Below, in pieces: positions 26,824 to 36,191 of a stretch of DNA of 64,000 nt. The notes under the pieces were generated by a model that saw only the letters and a program-made list of their open reading frames with translations, was not told the DNA's origin and did not search any database. Source of the DNA: Neobacillus cucumis. Lineage in GTDB: Bacteria; Bacillota; Bacilli; Bacillales; Cytobacillaceae. Made by a program: the position numbers and the translations under genes. The first letter of the stretch is position 1, and each line of letters starts with the position of its first letter. The stretch lies in contig NZ_JAFBEX010000006.1 in NCBI RefSeq assembly GCF_016908975.1, positions 62,001-126,000 of the forward strand, read 5' to 3'.

Positions 26824-27159
26824 ATGAATAAACAGGACCAACTAAATAGGATCAAAGAGGATTTTATTAATTGTCAAAAAGTACTATTGGCAATTGGTGA
26901 TGAAACACGTCAATCGATCTTGTTAGTTCTAATGGGGACGGATTGTCAAACAGGATTACGTGTGGGTGAAATCACTGAACAAACACATCTTTCTCGACCT
27001 GCTGTCTCTCATCATCTTAAGGTTTTGCGGGATGCCGGTGTTATTTTAATGCGCAAAGAAGGGACAAAGAACTTTTATTATATTAATGTACGTACAGAAT
27101 TAGGTTTATTAAGAACGCTTGTGTTGGATATTGATAAGTTCATGCAGAACTTTTATTGA
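26824..27159 (+). CDS. ArsR-family winged-helix repressor
   Basis: 111 residues with the ArsR fold: LLAIGDETRQSILLVLM, then the recognition helix region HLSRPAVSHHLKVLRDAGVI and wing RKEGTKNFYYIN. No Cys pair of metal-sensing type is present in helix alpha-3, so it probably senses something other than a thiophilic metal. The oxidoreductase gene starts 40 bases downstream on the same strand and is its likely target and partner in one operon. Confidence 0.85.
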   Translation: MNKQDQLNRIKEDFINCQKVLLAIGDETRQSILLVLMGTDCQTGLRVGEITEQTHLSRPAVSHHLKVLRDAGVILMRKEGTKNFYYINVRTELGLLRTLVLDIDKFMQNFY

Positions 27160-27199
27160 AATATGGAATTTAAACAGACATTATTTGGAGGCATAAGCT

Positions 27200-28198
27200 A
27201 TGAGAGCAATGGTTATTGATAGGTATGGGAAAGTTCCAATGCGTTTGGCAGAAATGCCTACACCTGAAATAGGTGAATATGAGGTACTCGCAGAAATTCA
27301 TGCAGCTAGTATTAATCCTGTTGATTTTAAAATACGTGATGGGAAAGTGAAATTGTTAGTTAAATATAACATGCCTCTTATCTTAGGGAATGACTTTTCT
27401 GGTGTCGTTGCAAAGGTTGGCGCAAAAGTGACTCGTTTTAAAGTTGGTGACGAAATATATGCACGTCCACGTAAGAGTAAAATCGGTACTTTTGCTGAAT
27501 ATATCGCTATTCTTGAAGAGGACATCGCCTTAAAACCTAAGAATTTGAGCTTTGAAGAAGCAGCATCGATCCCACTGGTTGGGTTAACTACCTATCAAGC
27601 CCTAATAGACATTTTGCAATTACAAAAGGGACAAAAGATTTTAATTCATGCTGGGGCTGGTGGTGTCGGTACCTTTGCTATTCAACTGGCCAAATTAATA
27701 GGTGCCACTGTTGCAACGACTGCAAGTGTTGCTGGTGCGAATTTAGTAAAATCTCTTGGGGCAGATGAAATCATAAATTACAAGACAGAAAAATTTGAAG
27801 AGATACTGGAAAACTATGATGCCGTATTTGATACACTTGGGGGCGAGATACTCGAAAAATCATTCGAAGTGATAAAAAGCGGAGGGAAAATGGTTTCCGT
27901 TTCGGGATTACCGAATGCTCGTTTCGGCAAAGAATATGGTTCCGGATTTTTTAAAACGTTGTTGTTTTCAGCAGCAAGTCATAAACTTACTGCACTTGAA
28001 AAAAAGCATAATGTTCAATATACGTTTTTGTTTATGAAACCAAGTGGAGAGCAATTACGTATAATCACAAGTTTTATTGAGACTGGTAAAATCAAACCAA
28101 TAATTGATAGAGTTTTTCCTTTTGAAAATGCTCAAAAAGCCATGGAATATGCAGAGACTGGTAGGGCTAAAGGAAAAATAATATTAAAAATCAAATAG
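27200..28198 (+). CDS. NADP-dependent quinone oxidoreductase/zinc-less alcohol dehydrogenase (MDR) family
   Basis: 332 residues. GroES-like N-terminal half (ASINPVDFKIRDG, LGNDFSGVVAKVG) and a Rossmann half with AGAGGVGTFAIQLAKLIG. The structural and catalytic zinc ligands are absent, as in quinone reductases. It reduces quinones or enones with NADPH in the cytoplasm. GGAGG precedes the ATG. Coupled to the ArsR regulator, so probably induced by a small reactive compound. Confidence 0.85.
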   Translation: MRAMVIDRYGKVPMRLAEMPTPEIGEYEVLAEIHAASINPVDFKIRDGKVKLLVKYNMPLILGNDFSGVVAKVGAKVTRFKVGDEIYARPRKSKIGTFAEYIAILEEDIALKPKNLSFEEAASIPLVGLTTYQALIDILQLQKGQKILIHAGAGGVGTFAIQLAKLIGATVATTASVAGANLVKSLGADEIINYKTEKFEEILENYDAVFDTLGGEILEKSFEVIKSGGKMVSVSGLPNARFGKEYGSGFFKTLLFSAASHKLTALEKKHNVQYTFLFMKPSGEQLRIITSFIETGKIKPIIDRVFPFENAQKAMEYAETGRAKGKIILKIK

Positions 28199-28348
28199 TT
28201 ATGAAACGAAGCAAAAAAATGTGCTGAATATAGCTCCTTGAAAAAACCATTTAGTAGAACAAGAAAAACCATCTTAATCTAGATTTGAGCCACTTTTCTA
28301 TGATTTGAGCACATAAAAAATGAGCTACATGATTTCCAATCCTATAAA

Positions 28349-28394
28349 CCTCTCTTATGATAGAAAGTGGCCAAACTTACTATCATAAGAGAGG
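28349..28394. repeat. perfect 15-bp inverted repeat CCTCTCTTATGATAG
   Basis: Arms at 28349-28363 and 28380-28394 around a 16-base loop, downstream of the oxidoreductase gene. Possible terminator without a T run, or a mobile-element end. Confidence 0.5.
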
Positions 28395-28495
28395 CCGTGT
28401 TTGTCAAGATAGTTGTCGCATTTTCCTTGTTTACTAGTGTTCTATTTGGAGAAGGGTAAAGGGGATTCCAGCACAACAGAAGCCCCTGATATTTT

Positions 28496-28590
28496 TGAGT
28501 GGGGGTCTGACCCTCGAATTTCATGACCCATAGGAACGTTCTTTCCATTAATCCATAAAAAAGAAGCACGAGAACCGTCCCCATGCTTCC
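28496..28590. repeat. composite repeat: TTGAGTGGGGGTCTGACCC element plus AACCGTCCCC unit
   Basis: The left part matches 25271-25297 and 36192-36223. The right part (ACCCATAGGAACG ... AGAAGCACGAGAACCGTCCC) is a third copy of the unit end found twice at 25008-25264. It abuts the stop codon of the secreted protein gene at 28598. Confidence 0.65.
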
Positions 28591-28597
28591 CCAGTCA

Positions 28598-29221
28598 TTA
28601 ATTTGTTTGCGAACTATCTATAATAGTGAATTTATGGTTTTTAGGTGTCCAGACATCTAGAACGCGACCTTTTTCATCTTTTACCTTGAATTGATAATTG
28701 TAATCACCTGTAGGAAGATCCACAAAGTTACGACTGCCATTTAAATAAACAGCTGAAACCCAGAATGGAAGTCCCGTATTTGGATCATCCACTTCTTTAA
28801 GCTCTCCATTATCTGGCATAGCATGAAGTTCAAAAGGTAATTCTTTGACTGTTTGACCATTACTTTTGATTTCAACAAAAATTTGAGCACCACTATTTTC
28901 AAAGTTAGCAGCATCCTCTTTAGTTAAAACCTCTTTAATGCCTGCTGTAAAAACAATGTGGGAGCCTGCTATACTTTTGTCAAACTCGTGAAGATCTGGC
29001 TGACAGCCCTGTGTTCCTGAGATAATTCCATCAACCGGTGCATGATAAGGTGAATCACCCATTTGCTTGTACGGAACACTAGTCCCGCCACTTTCTAGTG
29101 TAATCTGATTCGGTTGAATCTTTCCTTGGGCAGCTGATACCGAACTGAATCCCATTAATGGTATTGAGCCGACAACTAACGCCCCTGTTAAAGCTGCTGA
29201 ATAAAGCCACTTCTTTTTCAT
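28598..29221 (-). CDS. secreted protein of unknown function
   Basis: A Sec signal (MKKKWLYSAALTGALVVG, cleavage near SVSAAQG) and ~175 exported residues, beta-rich, with YHAPVDGIISGTQGCQPDL and a GDYNYQFKVKD segment resembling an Ig-like or FixH-like fold. One cysteine remains in the mature form. I chose the ATG at 29221, five codons inside the longer frame, because GGGAGG precedes it. The IPT/TIG lipoprotein gene lies 126 bases upstream on the same strand, so the two may act together at the cell surface. I do not recognise the family. Confidence 0.55.
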   Translation of the reverse strand: MKKKWLYSAALTGALVVGSIPLMGFSSVSAAQGKIQPNQITLESGGTSVPYKQMGDSPYHAPVDGIISGTQGCQPDLHEFDKSIAGSHIVFTAGIKEVLTKEDAANFENSGAQIFVEIKSNGQTVKELPFELHAMPDNGELKEVDDPNTGLPFWVSAVYLNGSRNFVDLPTGDYNYQFKVKDEKGRVLDVWTPKNHKFTIIDSSQTN

Positions 29222-29347
29222 GTTACTTCCTCCCATTTTTAAAAAGAATTTTATCTATAAAACTTAATAACAGAAACCTTTGAGCCCCATTATCAAGAAT
29301 TATCCATTATGTCTATGTTCAGGGGAAGAATCCCTCTCCCCCTACTT

Positions 29348-30838
29348 TTAACGATTCGTTACTTCAAATCCCATGCGTAATGCTGGAATGCCACTGCCCG
29401 GATGGTCTTGTCCATAGGTCAATTGCGGTGACAGGTAGATATCAGGCTGTTTTTGTTGACCTCTGTAAATTCCAGGATAAAAGTCAATCGTGTGATAACC
29501 TGGGGTACCCGAAGCTACCATGTTAACAATGACAGTTCCTGCTGAATTAAACCCACAAACATATCCGACATATCCATTGTCGTAGGTAATTTGATAGGTG
29601 TTATCATATTCGGTCCAACCTACCCCTTTAATTTCTATCGTAAAAGGAGTTCCTGAAGGTCCAGATGCAGGTGAAACTTTTACGATGGATGGTGTAATAC
29701 TTAGATATGCCTGACCATAAATTTTTCCATCCACTTGTAAGTCGATTCGGTGTGCAGGTCCGCCTAAATCATCAGGGATTGGGAAAGTTTTGGTAAACGA
29801 ACCTTGACTGTCTGTTTCAACGGTCAGCCAAGTGGATTGTTTTGCACCAAAACCTTTTCCTGACACACGGCTTCCTCTCATGGTATTCCAAATTAGTTCA
29901 ACCTTTTGATTTTTAGGAAGCCCACTTGCTTTCATTGTTGCTGACTCCCCAACAACACCCGATTTCTTATCCAAACTTACGCTTACGCCAGACTTATTTT
30001 TAAGTTTTGGCATGTTTACACCGCCATCAGCAGCGGTTGGAGTTGGTTCAACATACCCTTTCAAGTCAGCTTTATCGCTAGTAACATTGAAAGTGAATTT
30101 AGGTACAGGTAAATAAGAGGTAGGTGCTTGTTCATGGTTAATATAAGGAATTCCTAAATACCCATGCCAAACAGTTAAGGTATGATTCCCTACCGAACCT
30201 GAAGCACGGATTTTGGCGACCGCTTTCCCATCCGTTGTGATGGATGTAATCAATCCAGTCAATTGATTATCATAGGTTAACTGCCAATTTCGTTCCATGT
30301 CATCAGAACCAATTCCATCGGCTGTAATGGTAATTTCGCTACCAACAGGTCCAGAAGCAGGTTCCATTTTAAAAGTCGGGTTCACATGAATGTTTGCTTG
30401 CGTCTTCAATTGATTATTTTGTTTGACATAAATAGTGTGATTACCACCAAAACCACTTGGTACGGTAAAGTTTCCTTCGAGATTTCCATTTTGATCACTT
30501 TTAGCTGAAAGCAAAGGAATGATTTTATCTTTAAAAGAAACACCCTTAAATTGATAGATTCCTATAAAGTTATATTGTCCTTTTACTGTTTTCCATTCCA
30601 ATTGAGTTTCCGAGTTTGGCTTAAGACCACTTATGGAAAAATGAACAGGTGTTCCAACTACGCCTTTTGTTACGGAAAGTGTCATTTTACCAGTAAGACC
30701 GGCTGTGTTCTCTTGTTTTTTTGTATCAGTTGTTACTTTTTCTGCTTTAGCAACCTTTGTTGTGGAATCACTGCTACAGCCAGTAATCACGAAAATAAGT
30801 GCAAAAACAAATAATAGAGATAGGATGCTTTTCTTCAT
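29348..30838 (-). CDS. lipoprotein with Ig-like/IPT-TIG repeats
   Basis: A lipoprotein signal ends at the lipobox VITGC. The mature protein has two similar halves, each pairing a domain starting GVVGTPVHFSISGL or GVVGESATMKASGL with one containing PASGPVGSEITITADGIG or PASGPSGTPFTIEIKGVG, so four Ig/TIG-type modules. Such proteins bind ligands or structure the surface; no catalytic motif is visible. The start at 30838 follows AAGGGGG. The close neighbour at 28598 is also exported. Confidence 0.7.
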   Translation of the reverse strand: MKKSILSLLFVFALIFVITGCSSDSTTKVAKAEKVTTDTKKQENTAGLTGKMTLSVTKGVVGTPVHFSISGLKPNSETQLEWKTVKGQYNFIGIYQFKGVSFKDKIIPLLSAKSDQNGNLEGNFTVPSGFGGNHTIYVKQNNQLKTQANIHVNPTFKMEPASGPVGSEITITADGIGSDDMERNWQLTYDNQLTGLITSITTDGKAVAKIRASGSVGNHTLTVWHGYLGIPYINHEQAPTSYLPVPKFTFNVTSDKADLKGYVEPTPTAADGGVNMPKLKNKSGVSVSLDKKSGVVGESATMKASGLPKNQKVELIWNTMRGSRVSGKGFGAKQSTWLTVETDSQGSFTKTFPIPDDLGGPAHRIDLQVDGKIYGQAYLSITPSIVKVSPASGPSGTPFTIEIKGVGWTEYDNTYQITYDNGYVGYVCGFNSAGTVIVNMVASGTPGYHTIDFYPGIYRGQQKQPDIYLSPQLTYGQDHPGSGIPALRMGFEVTNR

Positions 30839-31429
30839 AATTTCCCCCTTAAATATAAAGGATAATTGGTTCAATTTGAGCCACTCATCCCTTTCATAGC
30901 TAATTATTAGCTTTTCTGCCAGTAATGGTTTGTTATCTATAGTTGTTTCCCCATTTAAATATCTCTTACCAATCCACCGAGGTTTGCAAGTTCCTCAAAC
31001 AAAAATGATCTTTGATCAGCTAATCGGCAAATGGGCCTATAATCGTTACCTATAAAAAATATTTTGTTCCCTATAAAGAACAAATTTACCGCAAACGGGA
31101 TTGATAGCTAGAATTAGCACCAATGTTGAGTAATCTGTTAGATTATTATTATGACTTCAAGGTAAGGTTGTCCGCTTCTATCAAAATAAAATGGTTTTTG
31201 TTCCATTCTTGCTCCTCCACAATACCATTTTTTTACTAAATTAAAAAAATATTGAACTTTCAGAAAGCACTATGTAATACTTAATACCTATTACCTATTT
31301 ATCGGTACCGACCTTATAATCTTGGTAATAGTATTAAAGAACTAAAAAAATTATAGGATATTATTTCCTTTGTTTCCACGGTAATGTTTACATTATATGT
31401 TATTTTATGGTAAATGGCATATAAAAAAA
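30839..31429. other. gene-poor stretch, one possible 22-codon frame
   Basis: A minus-strand frame at 31138-31206 has a good GGAGGAG site and reads MEQKPFYFDRSGQPYLEV, then isoleucines and a stop. It looks like the 5' end of a truncated gene. Nothing else is supported. Confidence 0.3.
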
Positions 31430-31447
31430 GGGTTGCTGCTGCAACCC
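31430..31447 (-). terminator. terminator of the PNPOx-family gene
   Basis: On the minus strand GGGTTGC, loop AGCA, GCAACCC, then seven T. It lies 40 bases past the stop codon. Confidence 0.8.
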
Positions 31448-31487
31448 CACTGCTCAACAAGGACTATTACTATTTAACGTTATTAAG

Positions 31488-32045
31488 CTAGATAAACTTT
31501 TCTCCAATTGGTGTAACTATTCCATCCATACTAATAGAATTTTTCTTTTTACGATATTCTTCTAAGTCTTGTTCGCTTTTATTGGTAGCCCACTGTTGAA
31601 GAGTATCGCGTTCACTATTGTATGAATAAAATGGAACACTATAACCACATGACGTTTTTACCGTTTCAATTTTTGCATGAATTATTTGACGAGAACCAGG
31701 TAGGATGTCAAAATGCTTAGCCATGTCATTCCATTCTGGTGAGTCTGGTAATACTACCTTACCTCTTCCGTATAAACGTAAAATCATCGGGGGACCTTCA
31801 AAAGCTAAGAACATAAATGTAATTCTACCGTTATCTATTAAATGGGCACTTGTCTCATTTCCACTACCGGTTAAATCTAAGTAAGCAACCTCATTTGGTG
31901 AAAATATCCTTAGTACATCATGACCTTTAGGGGAAATGTTAACATGTCCGTCTGTTGATAGCGGTGCTGAACCAACGAAAAAAATCCGTTGTTTTCTTAT
32001 AAATTCTTCGTGTTTTGGAAGAATTGAATCATAAACTATTCCCAT
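31488..32045 (-). CDS. pyridoxamine 5'-phosphate oxidase-like flavin-binding protein
   Basis: 185 residues of the PNPOx split-barrel type that binds FMN or F420. Key segments: FFVGSAPLSTDGHVNISPKG, VAYLDLTGSGNETSAHL, GRITFMFLAFEGPPMILRLY and the C-terminal QTSCGYSVPFY-like KTSCGYSVPFYSY. Family members are oxidoreductases of mostly unknown substrate. The unusual point is its regulation: a T-box leader with terminator directly precedes it and nothing else lies between. GGGAGGAG precedes the ATG. Confidence 0.8.
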   Translation of the reverse strand: MGIVYDSILPKHEEFIRKQRIFFVGSAPLSTDGHVNISPKGHDVLRIFSPNEVAYLDLTGSGNETSAHLIDNGRITFMFLAFEGPPMILRLYGRGKVVLPDSPEWNDMAKHFDILPGSRQIIHAKIETVKTSCGYSVPFYSYNSERDTLQQWATNKSEQDLEEYRKKKNSISMDGIVTPIGEKFI

Positions 32046-32079
32046 AATATATTCTCCTCCCTCACCAATTGTTTAAAAT

Positions 32080-32320
32080 AAAAAGCCTACCATCTCATAA
32101 GAGACGATAGGCTTTACCTTCGTGGTACCACTCTTGTTGATTTGCTATTACAACAAATCCACTTTATAACTGATTACGGATGTTAACCGTTAAGACTTAC
32201 ATATCAGCCTTACCACTCGTGGGCGAGTTGGGGACTTTATTGACTGTCTTTCACCAGCCGACAGCTCTCTAAACAATAAGCATTCCTTAATACTCCCAGT
32301 CACTGTGTTTCGAAATTTTT
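32080..32320 (-). ncRNA. T-box leader, probably leucine-specific
   Basis: Minus-strand leader with all T-box parts: stem I with an AGTA motif (GGGAGTATTAAGG), distal loop region AGAGAGCTGTCGGCTGGTGA, the T-box core AGAGTGGTACCACG at 32121-32134, and a terminator AAAGCCTATCGTCTC...GGTAGGCTTTTT at 32082-32115. By folding stem I by hand, the specifier loop falls at CAACTCG and the specifier is CTC (32225-32227), leucine. The UGGU core fits a tRNA with discriminator A, as in tRNA-Leu. The only gene it can control is the PNPOx protein. Confidence 0.8.
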
Positions 32321-32437
32321 ATAATTTTCTCAATTTTATTATGTATTATTAAATTGGTCAACCATATTTTTCTATTTCTTGTTCAACTAAATGCCCAGTT
32401 AGAGCACACTAAAAAAGAAGCAGCCCTAAGCTACTCT

Positions 32438-32674
32438 TTATCCAATATTTTCTCGTCGTTTCTGTCTATTTCTTTGTAATTCGCTTTGTTTCCATATGTA
32501 TTTTTGCATATACGTCTTAAGAACTTCAGTCATTGATTTTCCGTTTTTTTCAACTGCATCCCGAAAGTGATCTCTTATTTTCTCTGGGATTTCAATCTCT
32601 AATTGTACGGTTTCTTTATTTATCTGATTAGCTTTATTACCTCTTTCTTGTGTATTTTTGTTTTCATGCCCCAT
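32438..32674 (-). CDS. small ribbon-helix-helix-like protein
   Basis: 78 residues. The centre reads VQLEIEIPEKIRDHFRDAVE then KNGKSMTEVLKTYMQKYI: a beta strand followed by two helices as in RHH/CopG-type DNA-binding proteins. The tail is very basic (RNRQKRRENIG). GGAGG lies seven bases before the ATG at 32674. No toxin gene is adjacent, so an antitoxin role is unsupported; a stand-alone regulator is possible. Confidence 0.5.
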   Translation of the reverse strand: MGHENKNTQERGNKANQINKETVQLEIEIPEKIRDHFRDAVEKNGKSMTEVLKTYMQKYIWKQSELQRNRQKRRENIG

Positions 32675-32853
32675 CAATTAACCTCCAGTTGTTGTTGTGA
32701 GAATTTCTAGTGTTATTCAAATTAAACAAATGATTATAAATATTAAAAATATTTATCTTCAAAGATTTTATCAGCTGAAATCGGATACATTAAATTTTTT
32801 TAATCGTCAAAATTCGACAAACATGCCTTACTTAAGACGATTTAATATAAAAA

Positions 32854-32877
32854 AACAGTAGTCTTTAAACTACTGTT
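32854..32877 (-). terminator. terminator of the YitT-permease operon
   Basis: On the minus strand AACAGTAGT, TTAAAG loop, ACTACTGTT, then TTTTT, 106 bases after the permease stop. A second hairpin (ACAGTT/AACTGT) lies near 32921-32938. Confidence 0.7.
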
Positions 32878-32982
32878 AACCAATCAAGTATCCTAAAAAT
32901 CACCCCGTTTATTTAAGGACAGTTCTTCAAAAAACTGTTGTAATTTTAGCTTTAAGCTCTTGTAAAACCAGAGTTTAAGGGT

Positions 32983-34377
32983 TTATGCAATATTTTTATT
33001 GTCAATTGACTGTTCATTTGGATCTCTTTTTTTTACTTTATATCCTATATAAAGAATTAAAAACCATATAGGTGCTACAACTAAAGCTATACGCATATCT
33101 GGAATAAATACCATTAATACAATCACCAGTGCTAAAAAGGCAAGTGCCAAATAGGTAGAAACTGGATAAAGCGGCATCTTAAATGCTAGCTTTTCTATTT
33201 CCTCTGTTGTTTTTGAAAGTCTGAATTTTAATTGAGTTAATAGAATAATAGTCCAGCTAGTTATAACCGCAACCGTGGCAACAGAAGAAATATACATAAA
33301 CACTCTGTCGGGAACAATATAATTTAAAACAACTGCCACTAATAAAAATATTGACGAGAAAAGGATTCCACGTATCGGACTTCCATTTTTGTTAAGCTTT
33401 CGAAAATATTTAGGACCGTTATTTTGTAGTGATAAATTGTAGAGCATTCTCCCAGAACTGAATAAACCACTATTAAAAGCAGATAATGCTGCTGTTATAA
33501 CAACGAAGTTAATGATATGGCTGGCATAAGGAATTCCAACTTTACCAAAAATTAAAACGAATGGACTCCCATTTGTACCTACCTCATTCCAAGGATATAA
33601 AATCATCATAATTCCTAATGCACCGATATAAAAAATTAATATTCGCCAAACAATATTGTTGATTGCTGATGGAATTGATTTTTTAGGATTTTTTGCCTCC
33701 CCGGCTGTAACCCCAACAAGTTCTACCCCACCAAATGAAAACATCACGAGAACTAAAGACATTAAAATACCTTTGATTCCATTTGGCACAAAGCCTCTAT
33801 GCGTCCAAAGATTATCCAGACCGATTGGCTGACCTTTGTTTCCAATCCCAAAGAAGATTATGCCTAATCCAAGGAGAATCATTCCAATAATGGCGACAAC
33901 TTTAATCAACGCAAACCAGAATTCAAACTCTCCAAATGCTTTTACATTTGCAAGATTGATCATTGTTATAAAGACAAGTACAACCAGTGCTGTCAGCCAT
34001 TGTGGTATATCTGGAAACCAATAATTCACATAAACACCAACCACTGTTATCTCTGCCATCCCTACGATCACCCACATAAACCAATAAGTCCAGCCTGTTA
34101 AGAATCCTGCAAACTTTCCTAAATAACGATTTGCGTATGTACTAAACGAACCTGAAACTGGTTCATCTACAGCCATTTCCCCTAACGCCCTCATAATGGT
34201 AAAAATAACTAACCCTCCCACTAAATATGAGAACAAAACGGCGGGACCAGCCATTTGGATCGTTGCACTTGAACCATAGAACAAGCCGACTCCAATTGCA
34301 CCTCCAAGTGCAATTAACTGGATATGCCTATTATCCAACTCTCGATGCAGTTTCACACTATGATTATTTCTAATCAC
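32983..34377 (-). CDS. amino acid permease, APC superfamily (AAT family)
   Basis: 464 residues with twelve hydrophobic segments. Signature of the AAT group: HIQLIALGGAIGVGLFYGSS at the start, MRALGEMAVDEPVSGSFSTY and the mid-protein FSFGGVELVGVTAGEAKNP. These transporters import amino acids with protons or sodium. Substrate cannot be fixed; GabP, ProY or AapA-like are options. The gene starts 36 bases after the YitT gene on the same strand, so they form an operon ending at the 32854 terminator. Confidence 0.85.
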   Translation of the reverse strand: MIRNNHSVKLHRELDNRHIQLIALGGAIGVGLFYGSSATIQMAGPAVLFSYLVGGLVIFTIMRALGEMAVDEPVSGSFSTYANRYLGKFAGFLTGWTYWFMWVIVGMAEITVVGVYVNYWFPDIPQWLTALVVLVFITMINLANVKAFGEFEFWFALIKVVAIIGMILLGLGIIFFGIGNKGQPIGLDNLWTHRGFVPNGIKGILMSLVLVMFSFGGVELVGVTAGEAKNPKKSIPSAINNIVWRILIFYIGALGIMMILYPWNEVGTNGSPFVLIFGKVGIPYASHIINFVVITAALSAFNSGLFSSGRMLYNLSLQNNGPKYFRKLNKNGSPIRGILFSSIFLLVAVVLNYIVPDRVFMYISSVATVAVITSWTIILLTQLKFRLSKTTEEIEKLAFKMPLYPVSTYLALAFLALVIVLMVFIPDMRIALVVAPIWFLILYIGYKVKKRDPNEQSIDNKNIA

Positions 34378-34413
34378 CCAACTCCACTCCTAAAAAACTA
34401 ATTTAGTAAACTC

Positions 34414-35283
34414 TTAATTTGCGATTAACCTCTTACTCCGTGAAGGAACAGGTAACGAGAAACCTTCACCAATTACTTCGTTAGTATCACATACAATAAC
34501 AAAAGATTGCGGGTCAATTTCTTGTACAATTGATTTAAATTTATTTACCATTGGTAAACTGATTACAGTCATCATGATCATTCTTTCTTTATGAGTATAT
34601 CCTCCATATCCTGATACTTTAGTTAGTCCTTTATCTAAATCATGAAGAATGGTAGTACTTATTTTATCTTCAAATTCTATGGATGATATAACATACACGA
34701 TTTTATTAGCGTGCTTAGCTTTAGCTTGAATAAATTCCATCGTTATTCTAGTTATCAATGACCCAATAAGTGCGTACAAAGCCTTTTCTGTTGAAAAAAT
34801 AAATGCTCCAGAAATCAGAACAGCTGCATCCATAAAAATAATAGATACACTGTGTTTAATGTTCATTTTAGTATGCAGAATTTGAGAAATGACAGTAAAA
34901 CCACCCGTATTCCCCCCTGAACGAAAAATTAATGATAATCCTATCCCAACGCCTAATCCACTATAAATACTAGCTAGTAGTGGGTCGTGAGTTAAAGGAG
35001 GTAATCCTTTTGTAAGATAAACAAAAAAAGGTACTAGTAAAGAACCAATAATAGATTTTAAAATGGCGTGTACGCCTAAAAAGAAAAAGCTAGTAAACAA
35101 TAAAATAAATGTGATTGCCCATAGTATCGTAGCTGATGATATTTGTAATACAGGACTGAGAACAAGTGCTGCACCAGTTGTACCACCTGAAGCCAATTGG
35201 TTTGGACTCTGTAATAATGTAAAACATAACGCCTCTATAAAAGTTCCTAATACCAAGGCTGAGTATTGTTTAACCTGAGACAT
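34414..35283 (-). CDS. YitT-family membrane protein (DUF161 + DUF2179)
   Basis: About 290 residues. Five or six transmembrane segments with ASGGTTGAALVLSPVLQ and the conserved RSGGNTGGFTVISQIL, followed by a C-terminal soluble DUF2179 domain (VSGYGGYTHKERMIMMTVIS). YitT proteins are common in Bacillus; transport function is suspected but unproved. The ATG at 35283 follows AAAGGAGTGG and is chosen over an ATG 24 codons upstream. First gene of an operon with the amino acid permease. Confidence 0.85.
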   Translation of the reverse strand: MSQVKQYSALVLGTFIEALCFTLLQSPNQLASGGTTGAALVLSPVLQISSATILWAITFILLFTSFFFLGVHAILKSIIGSLLVPFFVYLTKGLPPLTHDPLLASIYSGLGVGIGLSLIFRSGGNTGGFTVISQILHTKMNIKHSVSIIFMDAAVLISGAFIFSTEKALYALIGSLITRITMEFIQAKAKHANKIVYVISSIEFEDKISTTILHDLDKGLTKVSGYGGYTHKERMIMMTVISLPMVNKFKSIVQEIDPQSFVIVCDTNEVIGEGFSLPVPSRSKRLIAN

Positions 35284-35421
35284 ATATCTCCACTCCTTTT
35301 CTTTTGAAATTATAGATAATTCATTATTTTTGTGCAAGAATTCACAAAAAAGCATAAAAGCTTAGACGCTTTTATGCTTTAACCCACGAAATCAATAATT
35401 ATTCTATATCTTTTTAATGCA

Positions 35422-35465
35422 GGGGTCAGTCCCCCACTGCGTTAAACCAGTGAAGGACTGACCCC
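35422..35465. repeat. REP palindrome, copy 2, next to the RAYT gene
   Basis: GGGGTCAGTCCCCCACTG, CGTTAAAC loop, CAGTGAAGGACTGACCCC; 44 bases. It ends 19 bases from the stop codon of the transposase. Confidence 0.85.
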
Positions 35466-35483
35466 TATCATTCTTTAATTTCG

Positions 35484-36053
35484 TTAACTTGTTATAGGCG
35501 CTACTGATGAAGTTAAAGTGAGTGATCCTTCCACAAATTTTCGGTATTTTTCTTTCTGTGGCTCTGGAAAATGGGATAATATTTTTGTGGTTGTAATATG
35601 AGGATTAGCGGAATCCGATATGTATGCAGTATAGCTGCTCCACCGGTAATCTCTTGGGGATTTTACCATGTTTGCCTCTACAGGGTTCAAATGAATATAT
35701 CTGCTAACGTCTAAATGATAGTCCTTGGAATCAATCAGTTCTGCTCCATATCTACCTTGAAAAACATGGCCAACAAGGTGATGACGTTTATTAAAATACA
35801 TTGCATACCTAGAATTAATCATTTTCATCATATCTTTAGGGTGGTGGTGAATGGTTTCTACTTGGAGATGAATGTGGTTTGTCATGAGACAGTATGTGTG
35901 GAGATAAAAAGGAAAATACCAACGAGCTTCTTCTAAGAACTGAAAGTAGGCTTCACGATCATAATCATCGTAAAAAATAGATGACCTTCGATTGCCTCGG
36001 CTCGTAATATGATACTCAGCACCAGGAAACCAAACACGGTGTTTTCTCGACAT
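35484..36053 (-). CDS. REP-associated tyrosine transposase (RAYT, IS200/IS605-like Y1 transposase)
   Basis: 189 residues. RAYT features: N-terminal RKHRVWFPGAEYHITSRGNR, HUH motif in LMTNHIHLQVE, and GHVFQGRYGAELIDSKDYHL then VSRYIHLNPVEANMV, with candidate catalytic tyrosines in the last helix. Y1 enzymes nick single-stranded hairpins. A REP palindrome lies just downstream and a related GGGGTCTGACCCC element lies upstream at 36192, so the gene is framed by likely substrates. Copies at 21570, 36993 and 38641 suggest it has moved or maintained these elements. Full length, no lesion seen. Confidence 0.85.
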   Translation of the reverse strand: MSRKHRVWFPGAEYHITSRGNRRSSIFYDDYDREAYFQFLEEARWYFPFYLHTYCLMTNHIHLQVETIHHHPKDMMKMINSRYAMYFNKRHHLVGHVFQGRYGAELIDSKDYHLDVSRYIHLNPVEANMVKSPRDYRWSSYTAYISDSANPHITTTKILSHFPEPQKEKYRKFVEGSLTLTSSVAPITS

Positions 36054-36191
36054 CGGAGCTTAACGCCTCTCTTTCTATAATAATCTCTTACCAAATATAA
36101 TTATTCAACATCATTCTCTCTTTCCCTCTATGTTTCGATAATAATTTCAAATCTTTTATAAACACATAAATACTGAATGACCTCTCTCTTT

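Noticed and set aside
28342-28584. Open frame of 80 codons on the minus strand
   Set aside because: Composed mostly of repeat sequence and one arm of an inverted repeat; no credible start.
31138-31206. 22-codon frame with a strong GGAGGAG site
   Set aside because: Ends in a run of isoleucines and stops; more likely the remaining 5' end of a lost gene than a functional peptide.
32438-32674. Antitoxin of a toxin-antitoxin pair
   Set aside because: RHH-like, but no small toxin-like frame is found next to it on either strand.
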